Positions 1 to 8,979 of a DNA stretch of 55,569 nucleotides are shown one piece after another. Below the pieces are notes generated by a model. That model saw only the letters and a program-made list of their open reading frames with translations. It had not been told where the DNA came from and made no database searches. Location: contig JBJHBG010000012.1 in the NCBI GenBank assembly GCA_050485385.1, positions 1 to 55,569 of the forward strand, written 5' to 3'. The position numbers were made by a program, and so were the translations under genes. The first letter of the stretch is position 1; every line of letters starts with the position of its first letter. The DNA comes from RECO01 sp050485385. Lineage in GTDB: Bacteria; Pseudomonadota; Alphaproteobacteria; Geminicoccales; Geminicoccaceae.

Positions 1-998
1 GTCCGGCTCCGCACCTCGGGGATCACCTCGTTGAGGTCAGCACCCTCGAGAGGCCTTACCACCTCCTCCAGGAGCGCGTCGAGTCCGCCGAGATCCACGA
101 TGAAGCCGGTGTCCGGATCGGGAGGACCCTCCACCGTCACTTCCAGCCCGTGGTCGGCGGGGCGGAGCGCCTCCGGACGGATGCCGAGGCGAAGATCGCC
201 GTCGGCGGCATAGGGGAACACCGGGGCGGCGGTTCCCGCGACGACCAACCCGTCGGCGACCGAGGTCAGCGGCACGAGGTTCATCGGCGGGGTGCCGACG
301 AAGCTGGCCGCGAAGGCGGTGGCGGGGTGGCGGTAGAGATCGGCGGGCGTGCTGTCCTGCTCGACCCGACCGTCGCGCATCAGTACCACCTGGTCGGCCA
401 TGCTGAGCGCTTCGGCCTGGTCGTGAGTGACGTAGATCATGGTCATGCCGAGGCGGCGCTGGAGCGCCCGGATCTCGACCCGCATCTCGGCGCGCAGCTT
501 GGCGTCGAGGTTCGAGAGCGGCTCGTCCATCAGGCAGAGACGGCTTTCGGCCACGATGGCGCGGGCAAGGGCCACGCGCTGCTGCTGGCCGCCCGAAAGC
601 TGCGAGGGCTTCCGGTGCAGGAGATGGTCGAGGCCGAGGATGGACGCCGCCCGCGCCAGCCGCTGGCTGCGCTCCGCTTGCGGCACCCGCCGCACCCTGA
701 GGCCGAACAACACGTTCTCCGCCACGGTCAGGTGCGGGAACAGGGCGTAGTTCTGGAACACCATCGAGAGCTCGCGGCGGGCGGGCGGCAGGTCGGTCAC
801 GTCGCGGCCGTCGATGCGGATGCGGCCGGCGCTCGCGTGGTCGAGTCCGGCGATGAGCCGGAGCGTCGTCGACTTGCCGCAACCCGAAGGCCCGAGCAGA
901 ACGCAGAAGTGGCCGTCGCGCACCGTCAGATCGACGGCGTCGACCGCCAAGTGGTCGACAAAACGACGGGACAGGCCAGCGAGGACGACTTCCGGCAC
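1..998 (-). CDS. ABC importer ATP-binding subunit, UgpC/MalK type (3' end outside window)
   Basis: Cytoplasmic ATPase that would power a binding-protein-dependent importer for sugars, polyols or glycerol-3-phosphate. The minus-strand frame shows Walker A GPSGCGKST (about residues 36-44), Q-loop FQNYALFP, signature LSGGQQQRVALARA, Walker B LCLMDEPLSNLD and the switch His in YVTHDQ. A C-terminal TOBE-like part follows the FVGTPPMN motif typical of this subfamily. A GTG start at 998 is chosen: a TAG lies upstream in frame with no ATG between, and GAGG precedes the GTG. The frame is open to base 1, so the last residues are missing, and no permease or binding protein is visible. The family is certain; the substrate cannot be told. 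Confidence 0.85.
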   Translation of the reverse strand, partial: MPEVVLAGLSRRFVDHLAVDAVDLTVRDGHFCVLLGPSGCGKSTTLRLIAGLDHASAGRIRIDGRDVTDLPPARRELSMVFQNYALFPHLTVAENVLFGLRVRRVPQAERSQRLARAASILGLDHLLHRKPSQLSGGQQQRVALARAIVAESRLCLMDEPLSNLDAKLRAEMRVEIRALQRRLGMTMIYVTHDQAEALSMADQVVLMRDGRVEQDSTPADLYRHPATAFAASFVGTPPMNLVPLTSVADGLVVAGTAAPVFPYAADGDLRLGIRPEALRPADHGLEVTVEGPPDPDTGFIVDLGGLDALLEEVVRPLEGADLNEVIPEVRSR

Positions 999-1196
999 AC
1001 AGGCCTCGCGAGGATCGACGAAACGGACCCGGTCGATCTACGCGCGCACCGTGACAGAACGATGATGCGTTCGGCCGCGCGAGCGCGCTCGGGCCCGCCA
1101 TCGTGCCAGGGATCGCGCGCGCTCGCCGCCGTCGTGCGTGCGTGCCGGGACGAACCGCTGGTGGTGGCGGCCGCGCCGATCAGGCGGCAGCGGGTG

Positions 1197-1842
1197 CTAT
1201 GCTCCAGCGGAACTCGGTGGCCCCACGCGGCGGGCCGCGTCGGGTGGCCCGTCGCGCCAGAGCCGGTGCAGCAGCAAGGCGAGCTTGCGGGCGACGGCGA
1301 CCTTGGCCTGCCTGAAGCCGCTACGCTGCGCGATGGCCAAGCCCCATTCGCGCAGCGACGAGGTGCGACCGATCTTCACCAGGAGCACGTTCGCCGCCTC
1401 GTAGAGCAAGGTGCGGACGGTGCCGTCGCCGAGCTTGGTGGTGCGCCCGGCCACCCCAAGCGATCACGATCGCGTGGGGGCCCCGGTCGAGCGAGCGATC
1501 TGGCCCGAGGCGTGGCGCCGCGGTGCGAGGCCGAAGTAGGCGCCGACGTCGCGCGGTCGGGCGAAGCGGGCCGCATCGTTACGGTCGGCTTTGGCCAGCA
1601 TGACCTTCGGGCCGGTGTTGGCGTCACGCGCATCCATGCAGACCATCGACAAATCGAGCGCGCCGAACCCGTTCCAGAGGCACACCGCCAGCGGTCCGGT
1701 CTCGATGCCGATGCGCACCGCCTCCGGCGCCCGCCGCCGCACGAACGCCGCCACGGCTTCCGGCTCGGTCGCCGTCACACCCGCAGCCAGTTTCCCGCCT
1801 TCCTCGTCGACCATGCAGATCGCGGTCGTCTTCTGCGGCACT
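1197..1842 (-). pseudogene. IS110/IS1111-family transposase relic
   Basis: Decayed DEDD-type transposase. The 5' part resembles the family N-terminus (KTTAICMVDEEGGKL, then GIETGPLAVCLW and AKADRNDA). It then jumps directly to the C-terminal part (VGAYFGLAPRRHASG), so the middle is deleted. An in-frame TGA at 1464-1466 follows. Past the stop the same frame continues with the conserved tail GDGTVRTLLYEAANVLL and KVAVARKLALLLHRLW. Its 5' end abuts the IS630 relic at about 1840. It cannot encode a working enzyme. Family assignment rests on these motifs. Confidence 0.72.
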
Positions 1843-2522
1843 CCGGACTCTCGTGGGCGGCGTGATCGTCGAGGATCACGTGGATCACCTTGCCGGCCGC
1901 GACGTGACGCTCGAGGGCATTGAGGAAGCGGATGAACTCCTGATGCCGGTGGCGCTGCATGGCGCGACCCACCACCGTGCCGTCGAGTCCGTTGAGGGCA
2001 GCGGACAGGGCGGTGGTGCGGTTGCGCTTGTCGTCGTGGGTCAGCGTGGCCCCGCGCCCCTCGTTCATCGGCAGGCCGGGCTGGGTGCGGTCGAGCGCCT
2101 GAATTTGGCCCTTCTCGGTCAAACTCAGCACCACCGCGTGCGACGGCGGATCGACGTAGAGGCCCCACGATCACTTGGCGATGGCCTCCAGCTTCTCGGC
2201 GAAGGCCGGGTCGTCGGAGACTTCGACGGCGCGGAACCGGTGCGGCGCCAAGCCGTGCGCCCTACATGTAGAAGTCCGAACGTGAGTCGAGGCCCGTCGT
2301 TCCGGCGTGGCGGGTGTCTGCCGGAACGAAGCTGTCGGGCGTGCTGTTCAGGCGGCCCGTCCCGGTCGCCGCCATGATACCGTTGGTGCCGACGCCGTCG
2401 GCGCTCGGCAACACGATCCGGGCACGCCAGACGTGGTTTTGGGGCGCATTCCGATCGGCCGCGATCGCTTCCAACCGCCGCCGATCCGCTTCATCCAGGG
2501 CGCTGCTCGTTCCGTTTCGCAT
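1843..2522 (-). pseudogene. IS630-family transposase relic
   Basis: Broken DDE transposase. The start at 2522 matches the family N-terminus (ALDEADRRRLEAIAADRN, HVWRARIVL). The helix-turn-helix part is then lost. The protein resumes near 2245 with HGLAPHRFRAVEVSDDPAFA, meets a TGA near 2170, and continues with QIQALDRTQPGLPM, THDDKRNRTTALSAALNGLDG and QRHRHQEFIRFLNALE. Where relatives have the first catalytic Asp (VLSVDEK), this copy reads VLSLTEK, so it is dead at the active site as well as broken. It runs into the IS110 relic after the VIHVILDDHAAHE motif. No terminal inverted repeats were recognised. Confidence 0.75.
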
Positions 2523-2649
2523 GCGCCACTCTCGCATGCGGCAACGCCCACGGGACGCTCGCGAGGCGATTGCGTTCGGCCGAGATACCGATGTTGCCGC
2601 ATCGCCACCGCGCCATGGTGTCCGCGCTGGCACGTCGTTCGTCGCGGTG

Positions 2650-3936
2650 TCAGAACGCAATCTCCAGCTCGATGCGGGCGAACAGAGCACCGTCCGCCCG
2701 CTCCCCGCCGCCACGATAGGCAGCACCCGGCTCGAACCAGCCCACGGCCGCGTCGATCTCGAACGGCAGCTCGGGACGGAAGCCGAGGACGAGGTCGAGA
2801 CCGTCGCCGAGATGCCGGCTGCCGCCGGTCGGGCTGCCGGAGAGGGCGTCGTCGCGGAGACCCTCGTCCGAGCGCACCAGACGGTAGTGATGGTAGAGCA
2901 AGTCGATCGACAGGCGGTCGCTCAGGGTCAGCCCCAAGCCCGCGGTCATGACGTGCAGATTGCTGAGCTCCGGGTCCAGCACCTCGCCGTAGTATTTCAG
3001 CTTGGCGAAGCCGCCGAGCCGATCCTCGTTGGACTGCAGACCCGTCTGGCGGAAGGAACGGTCGATACCGTCGTCGCCGTCATCGCCGCTGCCCCAGGCG
3101 TAGCCCAGCGTCACGCGCGGGCGGAGCGAATGGTCGACGGCGACGTAGGTGCCACCGACGTCGAAGCCGAAGCCGCGCAGCCGGCGGTCGTCGGCCCGCC
3201 CACGGACATGGCCGAGATCGGCCCAGTAGACGAGGCCGGGCGTCACCTCGCCGTAGGCACGAAGGCCCAGGAACAGGGGGCGGTCGCGGGCATCGGTCAA
3301 CTCGCGGCGATAGACGACGTAGCCGCCGACCTGCAACGCACCCGTGACCGCGTAGTCGGCCATCAAGGCGACGTCGTCCTCGGGGTCGCCGCGTGTCAGC
3401 GGATCGAGGACGTCGCGCTGGACGAGGTTGACCCGGCCGGCGAGCGCGTCGACGGTCCAGCGCTCGCGATCGAACGAGAGGTGAATGCCGTCGATGTTCT
3501 CGTCGATCAGCCATTCCCGACGGTCGCGGAAGAGCCAACGCCCGACCCGGAGGTCGACGTCGTCGACGACGTCGGCAAAGCGGACATAGGCTTGGTTGAT
3601 CCGCAGGGCCCAGTCGCGCTCCAACGGCTCGTCCTGCTCCCACTCGAACTGGCCGAGCACGTCGGCCTCGACGAACCCGGAGATCCGACGGCCGCGCGCG
3701 ACGTCGAGGACGAGGCGCAGCTTCGGCTCCAGCCCGACCTCCCGATCCCGTGCGGTGCGGTCGAGGTCGAAGTTCTCCTCCACTTCGGCCTCGAACTTGA
3801 CGAGTGGCCGCAGCTCGAACCAGGGCGCGCGGGTAGCGTCCCCGGCCTCGGCCGGCGTGGCCGCGAGAGCGGCGCCAACCGCCAGGAGGATCGCAGCGCT
3901 ACGGCTTCCGATCCCGGCGCGTTCCGTCCAGTTCAC
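2650..3936 (-). CDS. AlgE-like (alginate export family) outer-membrane beta-barrel protein
   Basis: Probable outer-membrane channel. A signal peptide (SAAILLAVGAALAATPAEA) is followed by a mature part of alternating aromatic and polar strands such as LRINQAYVRFADVVDDVDL and VGGYVVYRREL. It ends in IELEIAF, the terminal Phe expected of barrels inserted by BAM. Size and strands resemble alginate_exp-domain proteins (AlgE/AlgK partners). The GTG at 3936 is chosen because it puts the signal peptide at the N-terminus; the frame is open to a GTG at 4026, which overlaps the upstream gene. It is the last gene of the glycan locus and could give the exported glycan its way through the outer membrane. 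The substrate is inferred from context only. Confidence 0.7.
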   Translation of the reverse strand: MNWTERAGIGSRSAAILLAVGAALAATPAEAGDATRAPWFELRPLVKFEAEVEENFDLDRTARDREVGLEPKLRLVLDVARGRRISGFVEADVLGQFEWEQDEPLERDWALRINQAYVRFADVVDDVDLRVGRWLFRDRREWLIDENIDGIHLSFDRERWTVDALAGRVNLVQRDVLDPLTRGDPEDDVALMADYAVTGALQVGGYVVYRRELTDARDRPLFLGLRAYGEVTPGLVYWADLGHVRGRADDRRLRGFGFDVGGTYVAVDHSLRPRVTLGYAWGSGDDGDDGIDRSFRQTGLQSNEDRLGGFAKLKYYGEVLDPELSNLHVMTAGLGLTLSDRLSIDLLYHHYRLVRSDEGLRDDALSGSPTGGSRHLGDGLDLVLGFRPELPFEIDAAVGWFEPGAAYRGGGERADGALFARIELEIAF

Positions 3937-4018
3937 GACGCCGGCTTCCCGTGCCTGCACCGAGAGGCCGCACCGCCGAGCGAGGCGGGAACGCGGCTGC
4001 GCCATGTCGGGACGTGCT

Positions 4019-4558
4019 CTAGCCACCGGACACGGCGAACATCTCGCGCCATGATGGTCGGCGGACGAGTTCGAGTAGGAGCACCTGGCACGGGGCGGCG
4101 CCGCAGCGAAGTTCGACCTCGCGGAGCGATCCCAGATCGACCAGCGTACCGGCCGTCATCGTCCAGGCGGTGCTGCCGATCACTCCCAACCCGCCAGGTC
4201 CCAGACAGATCGTCACCCACGGAGCGGCGATGCCGACCGTCGGGTCGAGAGACAGCGCCGTCTCCGCCGAGGGTTCGAATGCGATCAGGAGCGCCGCTCC
4301 GGGTGTTGCATCCCGCGCTGCCGCGAGACCCGCCAGGGTCGCTCGGACCTCGGGCAGCGATCCGGCCGGCGCGGTCCACTCGGCGGGAGCTTGGGACCCA
4401 GCCGACGGAGGAGTCCTTCGCCGCAGCACGATGACTCGACACGCACCCGCTTCCATGCCCGCAGCCATCGACGCCACCTCGTAGCGTAAGGTCCGGGCCT
4501 GGTCCGGCGTGAACCAAGCCGCGCCACCTGTCCCGGGACCTCTCGAATTGCACGACAT
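4019..4558 (-). CDS. Unknown protein of the glycan locus
   Basis: About 179 residues from the ATG at 4558, which has GAGAAGG at good spacing; the frame also allows a start at 4627. I recognise no family. The N-terminal half is Arg/Ala rich (YEVASMAAGMEAGACRVIVL). The C-terminal half has regular hydrophobic strands (WVTICLGPGGLGVIGSTAW, VLLLELVRRPSW) and looks like a small soluble alpha/beta domain. There is no signal peptide and no clear membrane helix. Its stop lies inside the open frame of the AlgE-like gene, which suggests translational coupling. Coding is supported by co-directional packing and the ribosome-binding site. Confidence 0.5.
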   Translation of the reverse strand: MSCNSRGPGTGGAAWFTPDQARTLRYEVASMAAGMEAGACRVIVLRRRTPPSAGSQAPAEWTAPAGSLPEVRATLAGLAAARDATPGAALLIAFEPSAETALSLDPTVGIAAPWVTICLGPGGLGVIGSTAWTMTAGTLVDLGSLREVELRCGAAPCQVLLLELVRRPSWREMFAVSGG

Positions 4559-4648
4559 GGCAGAGCCTTCTCGAAGAACGCTCTCCCGCCAACGCTCGAC
4601 GGCCGAGGGTATTCCACACCCCGGCACGGACGTCCGACGCGCGCATGC

Positions 4649-4918
4649 TCAACCGGCCACGGCGTGGGGCTGGGCGTAGCCGTACGGGTGCCCGCAGGTC
4701 CACATCCGGGCGGTCCTCAGGATGTCCCCCAGGGACGACCGTCGAGGCCGCCGGTGCAAGGCTGGGCCGATGGCGGTGGGATCGGCGACGAGCACGGGCC
4801 GGTCGCCCGGCGGCGACGAGGCCATCGTGCAGCGGATGGGGCGTCCCACGACCCGTTCCGCCGCGGCGATGACCTCGAGGACGCTACAGCCGGCACCGCC
4901 GGTCAATAGGATGCGCAT
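4649..4918 (-). pseudogene. Internally deleted UDP-glucose 4-epimerase (galE remnant)
   Basis: An 89-residue reading frame with an intact ribosome-binding site (GGAGGA before the ATG). It begins MRILLTGGAG, the GalE nucleotide-binding N-terminus, and passes at once into SVLEVIAAAERVVGRPI, then PPGDRPVLVADPT and a tail ending HPYGYA, which is the GalE C-terminus. The join is in frame near base 4888, so about 230 residues, including the catalytic Tyr-x-x-x-Lys and the rest of the Rossmann fold, are missing. It cannot be an epimerase. Its place between the double kinase and the unknown gene suggests the locus once made its own UDP-galactose-type sugar. Confidence 0.75.
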
Positions 4919-4940
4919 CTTGCTCGTCCTCCGATAGGTT

Positions 4941-7160
4941 TCAGGCGCTGTGCCGGAGCGCCTGCCGAGCGCCCAGCTGTTCGAGCCGGGCGGTCGTCAG
5001 TCGGGCAAGGGCCGGGGCGGCGTGGCGGCGGTCGGGCCGTGAGCCAGCGATCGCAACGCAACGCGCGAGGGCGAGCACGGTCCAGGCGGCGACACGGTCA
5101 TGAGGCTCCGGCGCGCTGGCGTCCTGCCAGCTGGCCACGAACGCACGGACGTGGTGGTCGAGAGCCGCTGGATCGCGCTGGTGGCGGACACCGGCATCGA
5201 TCAGGTGCGCAACGAAGTTGCCGACATCCAAGGCCGGGTCGCCCATGGCAGCGAGGTCGAGGTCGACGAGCCAGAGCGCCTCGCCATTGACCAGGATCTG
5301 ATCGGGGTAGAAGTCCCGGTGCAGCGGCCGCGCCGTCGCCTGGGGCAGCCGTGCAGCGACGACCTCGCAGCCGGCGAGGATGTCGTCGGCGTCGGCAGCG
5401 AGGACGGGAAGGTTGGCGGCGAGTTCACCGAGCCGACGCCGCAGAACGTCCAGCTCGTCGGCGACGCTCCAAACGCGGTCCAGCTGGAGATCCGCCGCAT
5501 GCAACTTTGCAAGCGCCCCGCCGATCCGGCGCGCGAGGAGCGGGGTGGCCTCGGGGGTGAGCAACGAGGTGGCAGGCCGCCCGTCCACCCGTCGCTGTAG
5601 CCAAAGCGAGAGCGCGGGCACCTCGCCCAGAGCCTCGGTGACCATCACCCCATCCGGGGCGTCGTCGGCGAAGCCGATCGCACGGAGCTTGGCGTGCAGG
5701 GCCGCGGTTCGCCGATCGACACCCTTCGCGCGAACCTTACCCATGGCGGCGATCCGGCCGCCGTCGAGGAGATCCGCGTCGTAGGCAACCAGCGCGCGCC
5801 GGCCGTGCTTCAAGCGCTCCAGGCGCGGCCGGTCGAGCCGGCGCACCGGGGTGGCGAACGCCGACGAGAGCGGTGTTGCGGCGGTGGTGCGACAGAGGGC
5901 GTGCGCGAGCACGCTCGCGAACGAACACGGTCCGTCGAGCATCGCCTCGGCACGGTCCAGGAGGGCCGCCGCGCGCTCCGGCCAGGCGGGGTGTCGCACG
6001 CGGAAGCCCTCGGTCGCCAGCATGAGGAGTCCGCGTGCGGTGTGGCTGCGGAGACCGGGTGGTGGCTCGTTCGTCTCCGCATAGCCGGCGACCAGCGCCT
6101 CCCGTGCCGCGTCGGCGACCTCATGCGGGACGACACCATCGAGCGCTTGCGCTTCGAGCCGTGCGAAGAACGTACCGAAATCGGCCGCAGGGTCGCCCCA
6201 GGTCGTTTCGTCCCAATCGACGATGCGGGCATGCCCTTGGTGAATCAGCACCTGATCCGCCGAGAAATCGCCGTGGATGAGGCAGGGCGGCGCGGCCTCG
6301 GTAGCGAGGGCCGCGGTCACACGCTCGGCAAGCCGCGCCGCGCGGTCGGCGAGGGCCGGAAGCAGCCAGCCGAGGTCTCGGCCCCGCGCCCGGAGAGCTT
6401 CGCCGGCAACGGCCCGATCCAAGGCGACGGGAGGCACGAGCGGCGCCTGGTGCAGCGCCGCGAGTGCGCGTCCCGCAGCCGCCACGCCGTCGAGGTCCAC
6501 GGCGCCGGCGGCGGCCGGGCAGAGCGAGGCGCCCTCGGTCCAGCGCATCGCGAACGCACCGACGGCGGCCGAGGCGGCCATGAGCGGCGGCCCGCCGGCC
6601 GCTGCGGCGAAAGTCGCGCCAGCCAAAGCGCGCGCATAGTCCGCGGTCGCCCAGACCTTCAGAACCGCGATCGGCTGCCCGCGGCTGTCGACTCTCGCCA
6701 CGAAGCGGCGTTCCGGCTTCCACCGTATGGGCACGAGCGAGACGGGACCCTCGACCGCAACGTGACGGAACAGCCGCTCCATGTGCCGCTCGGCCCGGGC
6801 GGGGTCCGACAGCCACTTCAGCGCCTTCAGCTGCGCATCCTCGGTGCGGTCGCGCAGCAGAACCTGCGGGGCGTCCAGGCGCCTCGGCAGCGTGGCGCAA
6901 CGGAGATGCGGTGCCGCCCATTTCTGATTGGCCCGCACCGCCGCCCATCGCGCTTCGGTGACCGCCTTGGCCGCGATTTCCCGGCCGTCGGGCCACCGGA
7001 AGGCAGCAAGACAACTCTCGCCCGGCTTGTAGCGCAGGTAGGTCGATCTGGCGCCGCCGACACCGATCGCGTCGGCGAACGCCTCCCCATCGAGCAGCAG
7101 CCGGAGCCCCGGCAGATCAGGGTCGCGGGCGACGATCTCGCGATCGGCCTCATGCAACAT
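4941..7160 (-). CDS. Fused tandem APH-fold phosphotransferase (two kinase domains)
   Basis: A 739-residue protein with two aminoglycoside-phosphotransferase/choline-kinase-like domains. Domain 1 has the catalytic loop HGDFSADQ (residues 296-303) and the metal motif IVDWDE (313-318). Domain 2 has HRDFYPDQ (614-621) and LVDLD (631-635), each followed by a GDPA motif. In both loops the Asn usually found four residues after the catalytic Asp is Gln. The ATG at 7160 is 11 bases inside the end of the ABC exporter gene, so the two are probably coupled. In a glycan locus the likely substrate is a sugar, lipid-linked sugar or polyol. Antibiotic resistance is not indicated. The fold is clear and the substrate unknown. 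Confidence 0.82.
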   Translation of the reverse strand: MLHEADREIVARDPDLPGLRLLLDGEAFADAIGVGGARSTYLRYKPGESCLAAFRWPDGREIAAKAVTEARWAAVRANQKWAAPHLRCATLPRRLDAPQVLLRDRTEDAQLKALKWLSDPARAERHMERLFRHVAVEGPVSLVPIRWKPERRFVARVDSRGQPIAVLKVWATADYARALAGATFAAAAGGPPLMAASAAVGAFAMRWTEGASLCPAAAGAVDLDGVAAAGRALAALHQAPLVPPVALDRAVAGEALRARGRDLGWLLPALADRAARLAERVTAALATEAAPPCLIHGDFSADQVLIHQGHARIVDWDETTWGDPAADFGTFFARLEAQALDGVVPHEVADAAREALVAGYAETNEPPPGLRSHTARGLLMLATEGFRVRHPAWPERAAALLDRAEAMLDGPCSFASVLAHALCRTTAATPLSSAFATPVRRLDRPRLERLKHGRRALVAYDADLLDGGRIAAMGKVRAKGVDRRTAALHAKLRAIGFADDAPDGVMVTEALGEVPALSLWLQRRVDGRPATSLLTPEATPLLARRIGGALAKLHAADLQLDRVWSVADELDVLRRRLGELAANLPVLAADADDILAGCEVVAARLPQATARPLHRDFYPDQILVNGEALWLVDLDLAAMGDPALDVGNFVAHLIDAGVRHQRDPAALDHHVRAFVASWQDASAPEPHDRVAAWTVLALARCVAIAGSRPDRRHAAPALARLTTARLEQLGARQALRHSA

Positions 7161-8979
7161 CGCGGCGCCTCCCGTCCGCATCGGCATCCCAAAGGTCCGC
7201 ATAACGCGGATCGGTCGCCAACAGCCGCGCGTGCGGGCCGTCCGCAACGATCCGGCCGCCCTCCAGCATGACGGCCCGGTCGCAGGCGGACGCCAGGGAA
7301 GGGTCGTGGGTGACGACGAGCGTGGTTCTCCCGGCCGAGAGACGCGGCAGCGCCGAGACGATGGCGGCGGCGTTCTCGGGATCGAGGCCGGCTGTCGGCT
7401 CGTCGAGGAGTAGGATAGGCGCAAGGCGCAGCGCGGCGCGGGCGACACCGATCCGTCGCTTTTGCCCCTCCGAGAGGGCCGCGCCGCGCTCGCCGACGGG
7501 TGTGTCGTAGCCTTGCGGCAGGCGGACGATGAATTCGTGGGCGCCGGCGCGGCGGGCGGCTGCCTCCACTGCGGCGGCATTGGGGTCGCCGGATGCTCCC
7601 ATGGCGATGTTGTCGCGCACGGTGCCGTCGAACAGCAGCACGTCCTGCGGCGCCACGGCGATCTGGGCACGGAGACTTCGAAGCGTCAGTGCGCGCAGGT
7701 CGAGATCATCGATGCGCACGCTGCCGCTTTGGGGATCGTAGAGCCGAAGGAGGAGTGCCGCGGTGGTCGACTTGCCGGCACCGGACGGCCCGACGAGAGC
7801 GACGCGCTCGCCCGCCCGGATCTCCAGATCCAGGCCGTCCAGTGCCGGGGCGTCGCCCTGAACGTGGGCGAAGCGGACGCCGTCGAAGCGGATGCGGCCG
7901 GTGAGTGCGGGGGCCGGTCGCGCATCGGGCGCGTCCCGGACCTCCGGCTCGGCGTCGAGAAGGTCGACGACGCGCTCGCCCGCGGCGGTCGCCTTGGCGA
8001 GGCGGCTTGCGTACTTGGCGTAGTCGCGCACCGGCCGGAAGGCGTTCTTCAGGTAGGTTAGGAAGACGAGCAGGTCGCCCGGCGTGATCTGGCCGCGCTG
8101 TACCGACAAGGCGCCCTGCCAGAGGACGACGGCGAGCGAGAGCGCCACGAGGCCATCCACTGCCCATTCGATTCGGGCGGCGAGGCGTTTGGCCTTGACG
8201 CCGTCCTTCATGCTGCGTGTGTTCCGCCCGGCGAACGCGCCGGCAGAGCGCTCCTCGAGCGAGAGCGCCTGTACGGTGCGGATGCCGGCGAGCGCCTCGG
8301 CTGCCGTCGCGGCCATCGCACCCTCGCGCGCCCGCAACGTCCGACCCGCGTCCTGCAGCCTCCGTCCGAGGCGCAGCGTGGTCAGCCAGAGCAAGGGCAG
8401 CGGTGCGAAGGCGATGAGGGCGAGGCGCCAGTCGAGCAGCAGCATGACGGCCACCATGCCGACCAGGACGAGCCCGTTCGCCGCCAGCGGCAGCGCCGCC
8501 GTGACCATGACCTCCTTCAGCATGCCGACATCGCCGATCAGCCGCATGGTGAGGTCGCCCGTGCGCGCCTTGCCGTGGAAACCGGGCGACAACCGCTGCA
8601 GGTGGCGGAACACGTCCTCGCGCACCCGGGTCAGCACCCGCACGCCGGCGAGCGCGAAGCCGACGGTCGCGGCGTAGGTGGCGGAGGCCTTGAGGCCGAC
8701 CGCGACCACCACCGCGAACGCGCAGGCGGCGAACAGTTCAGCAGGAGCAAGACCTTCGAGCACGGCGGGCAAGGGCGCCGTCGCGCCCGCCAGCGTGTCG
8801 ATCACGACCTTGAGCGGCCAGGGCTCGAGGAGCTTGAACGCCGTCGCCCCGAGCAACGCCGCGGTCGCGGCCGCCAGCAGGCCGCGTTCCCTGCGCAGAT
8901 AGGGGGCGAAGCGCTGCAACACGCGGCGCAGCCCCGGCGCCGCTGCGCGCAGGCCGGTCGGTCGCTTGCGTCGCCTCAC
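7150..8979 (-). CDS. ABC exporter, fused membrane and ATPase domains (MsbA-like)
   Basis: A 609-residue half-transporter. The N-terminal two thirds hold about six membrane helices (for example LFAACAFAVVVAVGL and LALIAFAPLPLLWLTTL). The ATPase domain has Walker A GPSGAGKST, Q-loop APQDVLLF, signature LSEGQKRR, Walker B ILLLDEPTAGLD and H-loop VVTHD. The signature has Glu where LSGGQ has its first Gly. The GTG at 8979 overlaps the TGA of the upstream glycosyltransferase and follows GGGGAGG. It would homodimerise in the inner membrane. Among glycosyltransferases its likely cargo is a lipid-linked or soluble glycoconjugate. Confidence 0.88.
   Translation of the reverse strand: MRRRKRPTGLRAAAPGLRRVLQRFAPYLRRERGLLAAATAALLGATAFKLLEPWPLKVVIDTLAGATAPLPAVLEGLAPAELFAACAFAVVVAVGLKASATYAATVGFALAGVRVLTRVREDVFRHLQRLSPGFHGKARTGDLTMRLIGDVGMLKEVMVTAALPLAANGLVLVGMVAVMLLLDWRLALIAFAPLPLLWLTTLRLGRRLQDAGRTLRAREGAMAATAAEALAGIRTVQALSLEERSAGAFAGRNTRSMKDGVKAKRLAARIEWAVDGLVALSLAVVLWQGALSVQRGQITPGDLLVFLTYLKNAFRPVRDYAKYASRLAKATAAGERVVDLLDAEPEVRDAPDARPAPALTGRIRFDGVRFAHVQGDAPALDGLDLEIRAGERVALVGPSGAGKSTTAALLLRLYDPQSGSVRIDDLDLRALTLRSLRAQIAVAPQDVLLFDGTVRDNIAMGASGDPNAAAVEAAARRAGAHEFIVRLPQGYDTPVGERGAALSEGQKRRIGVARAALRLAPILLLDEPTAGLDPENAAAIVSALPRLSAGRTTLVVTHDPSLASACDRAVMLEGGRIVADGPHARLLATDPRYADLWDADADGRRRDVA

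Noticed and set aside
37..1101. A 354-codon open frame on the minus strand as a gene
   Set aside because: It is Arg/Pro-rich and out of frame with the ABC ATPase motifs that read cleanly in the neighbouring frame of the same strand.
2314..4434. A 706-codon plus-strand open frame
   Set aside because: It lies antisense to the AlgE-like barrel, which has a signal peptide and terminal Phe; the plus frame shows no domain and only GC-driven openness.
4941..7160. Aminoglycoside resistance gene
   Set aside because: The fold is APH-like, but the double-domain layout, Gln in both loops and glycan-locus context do not support antibiotic resistance.
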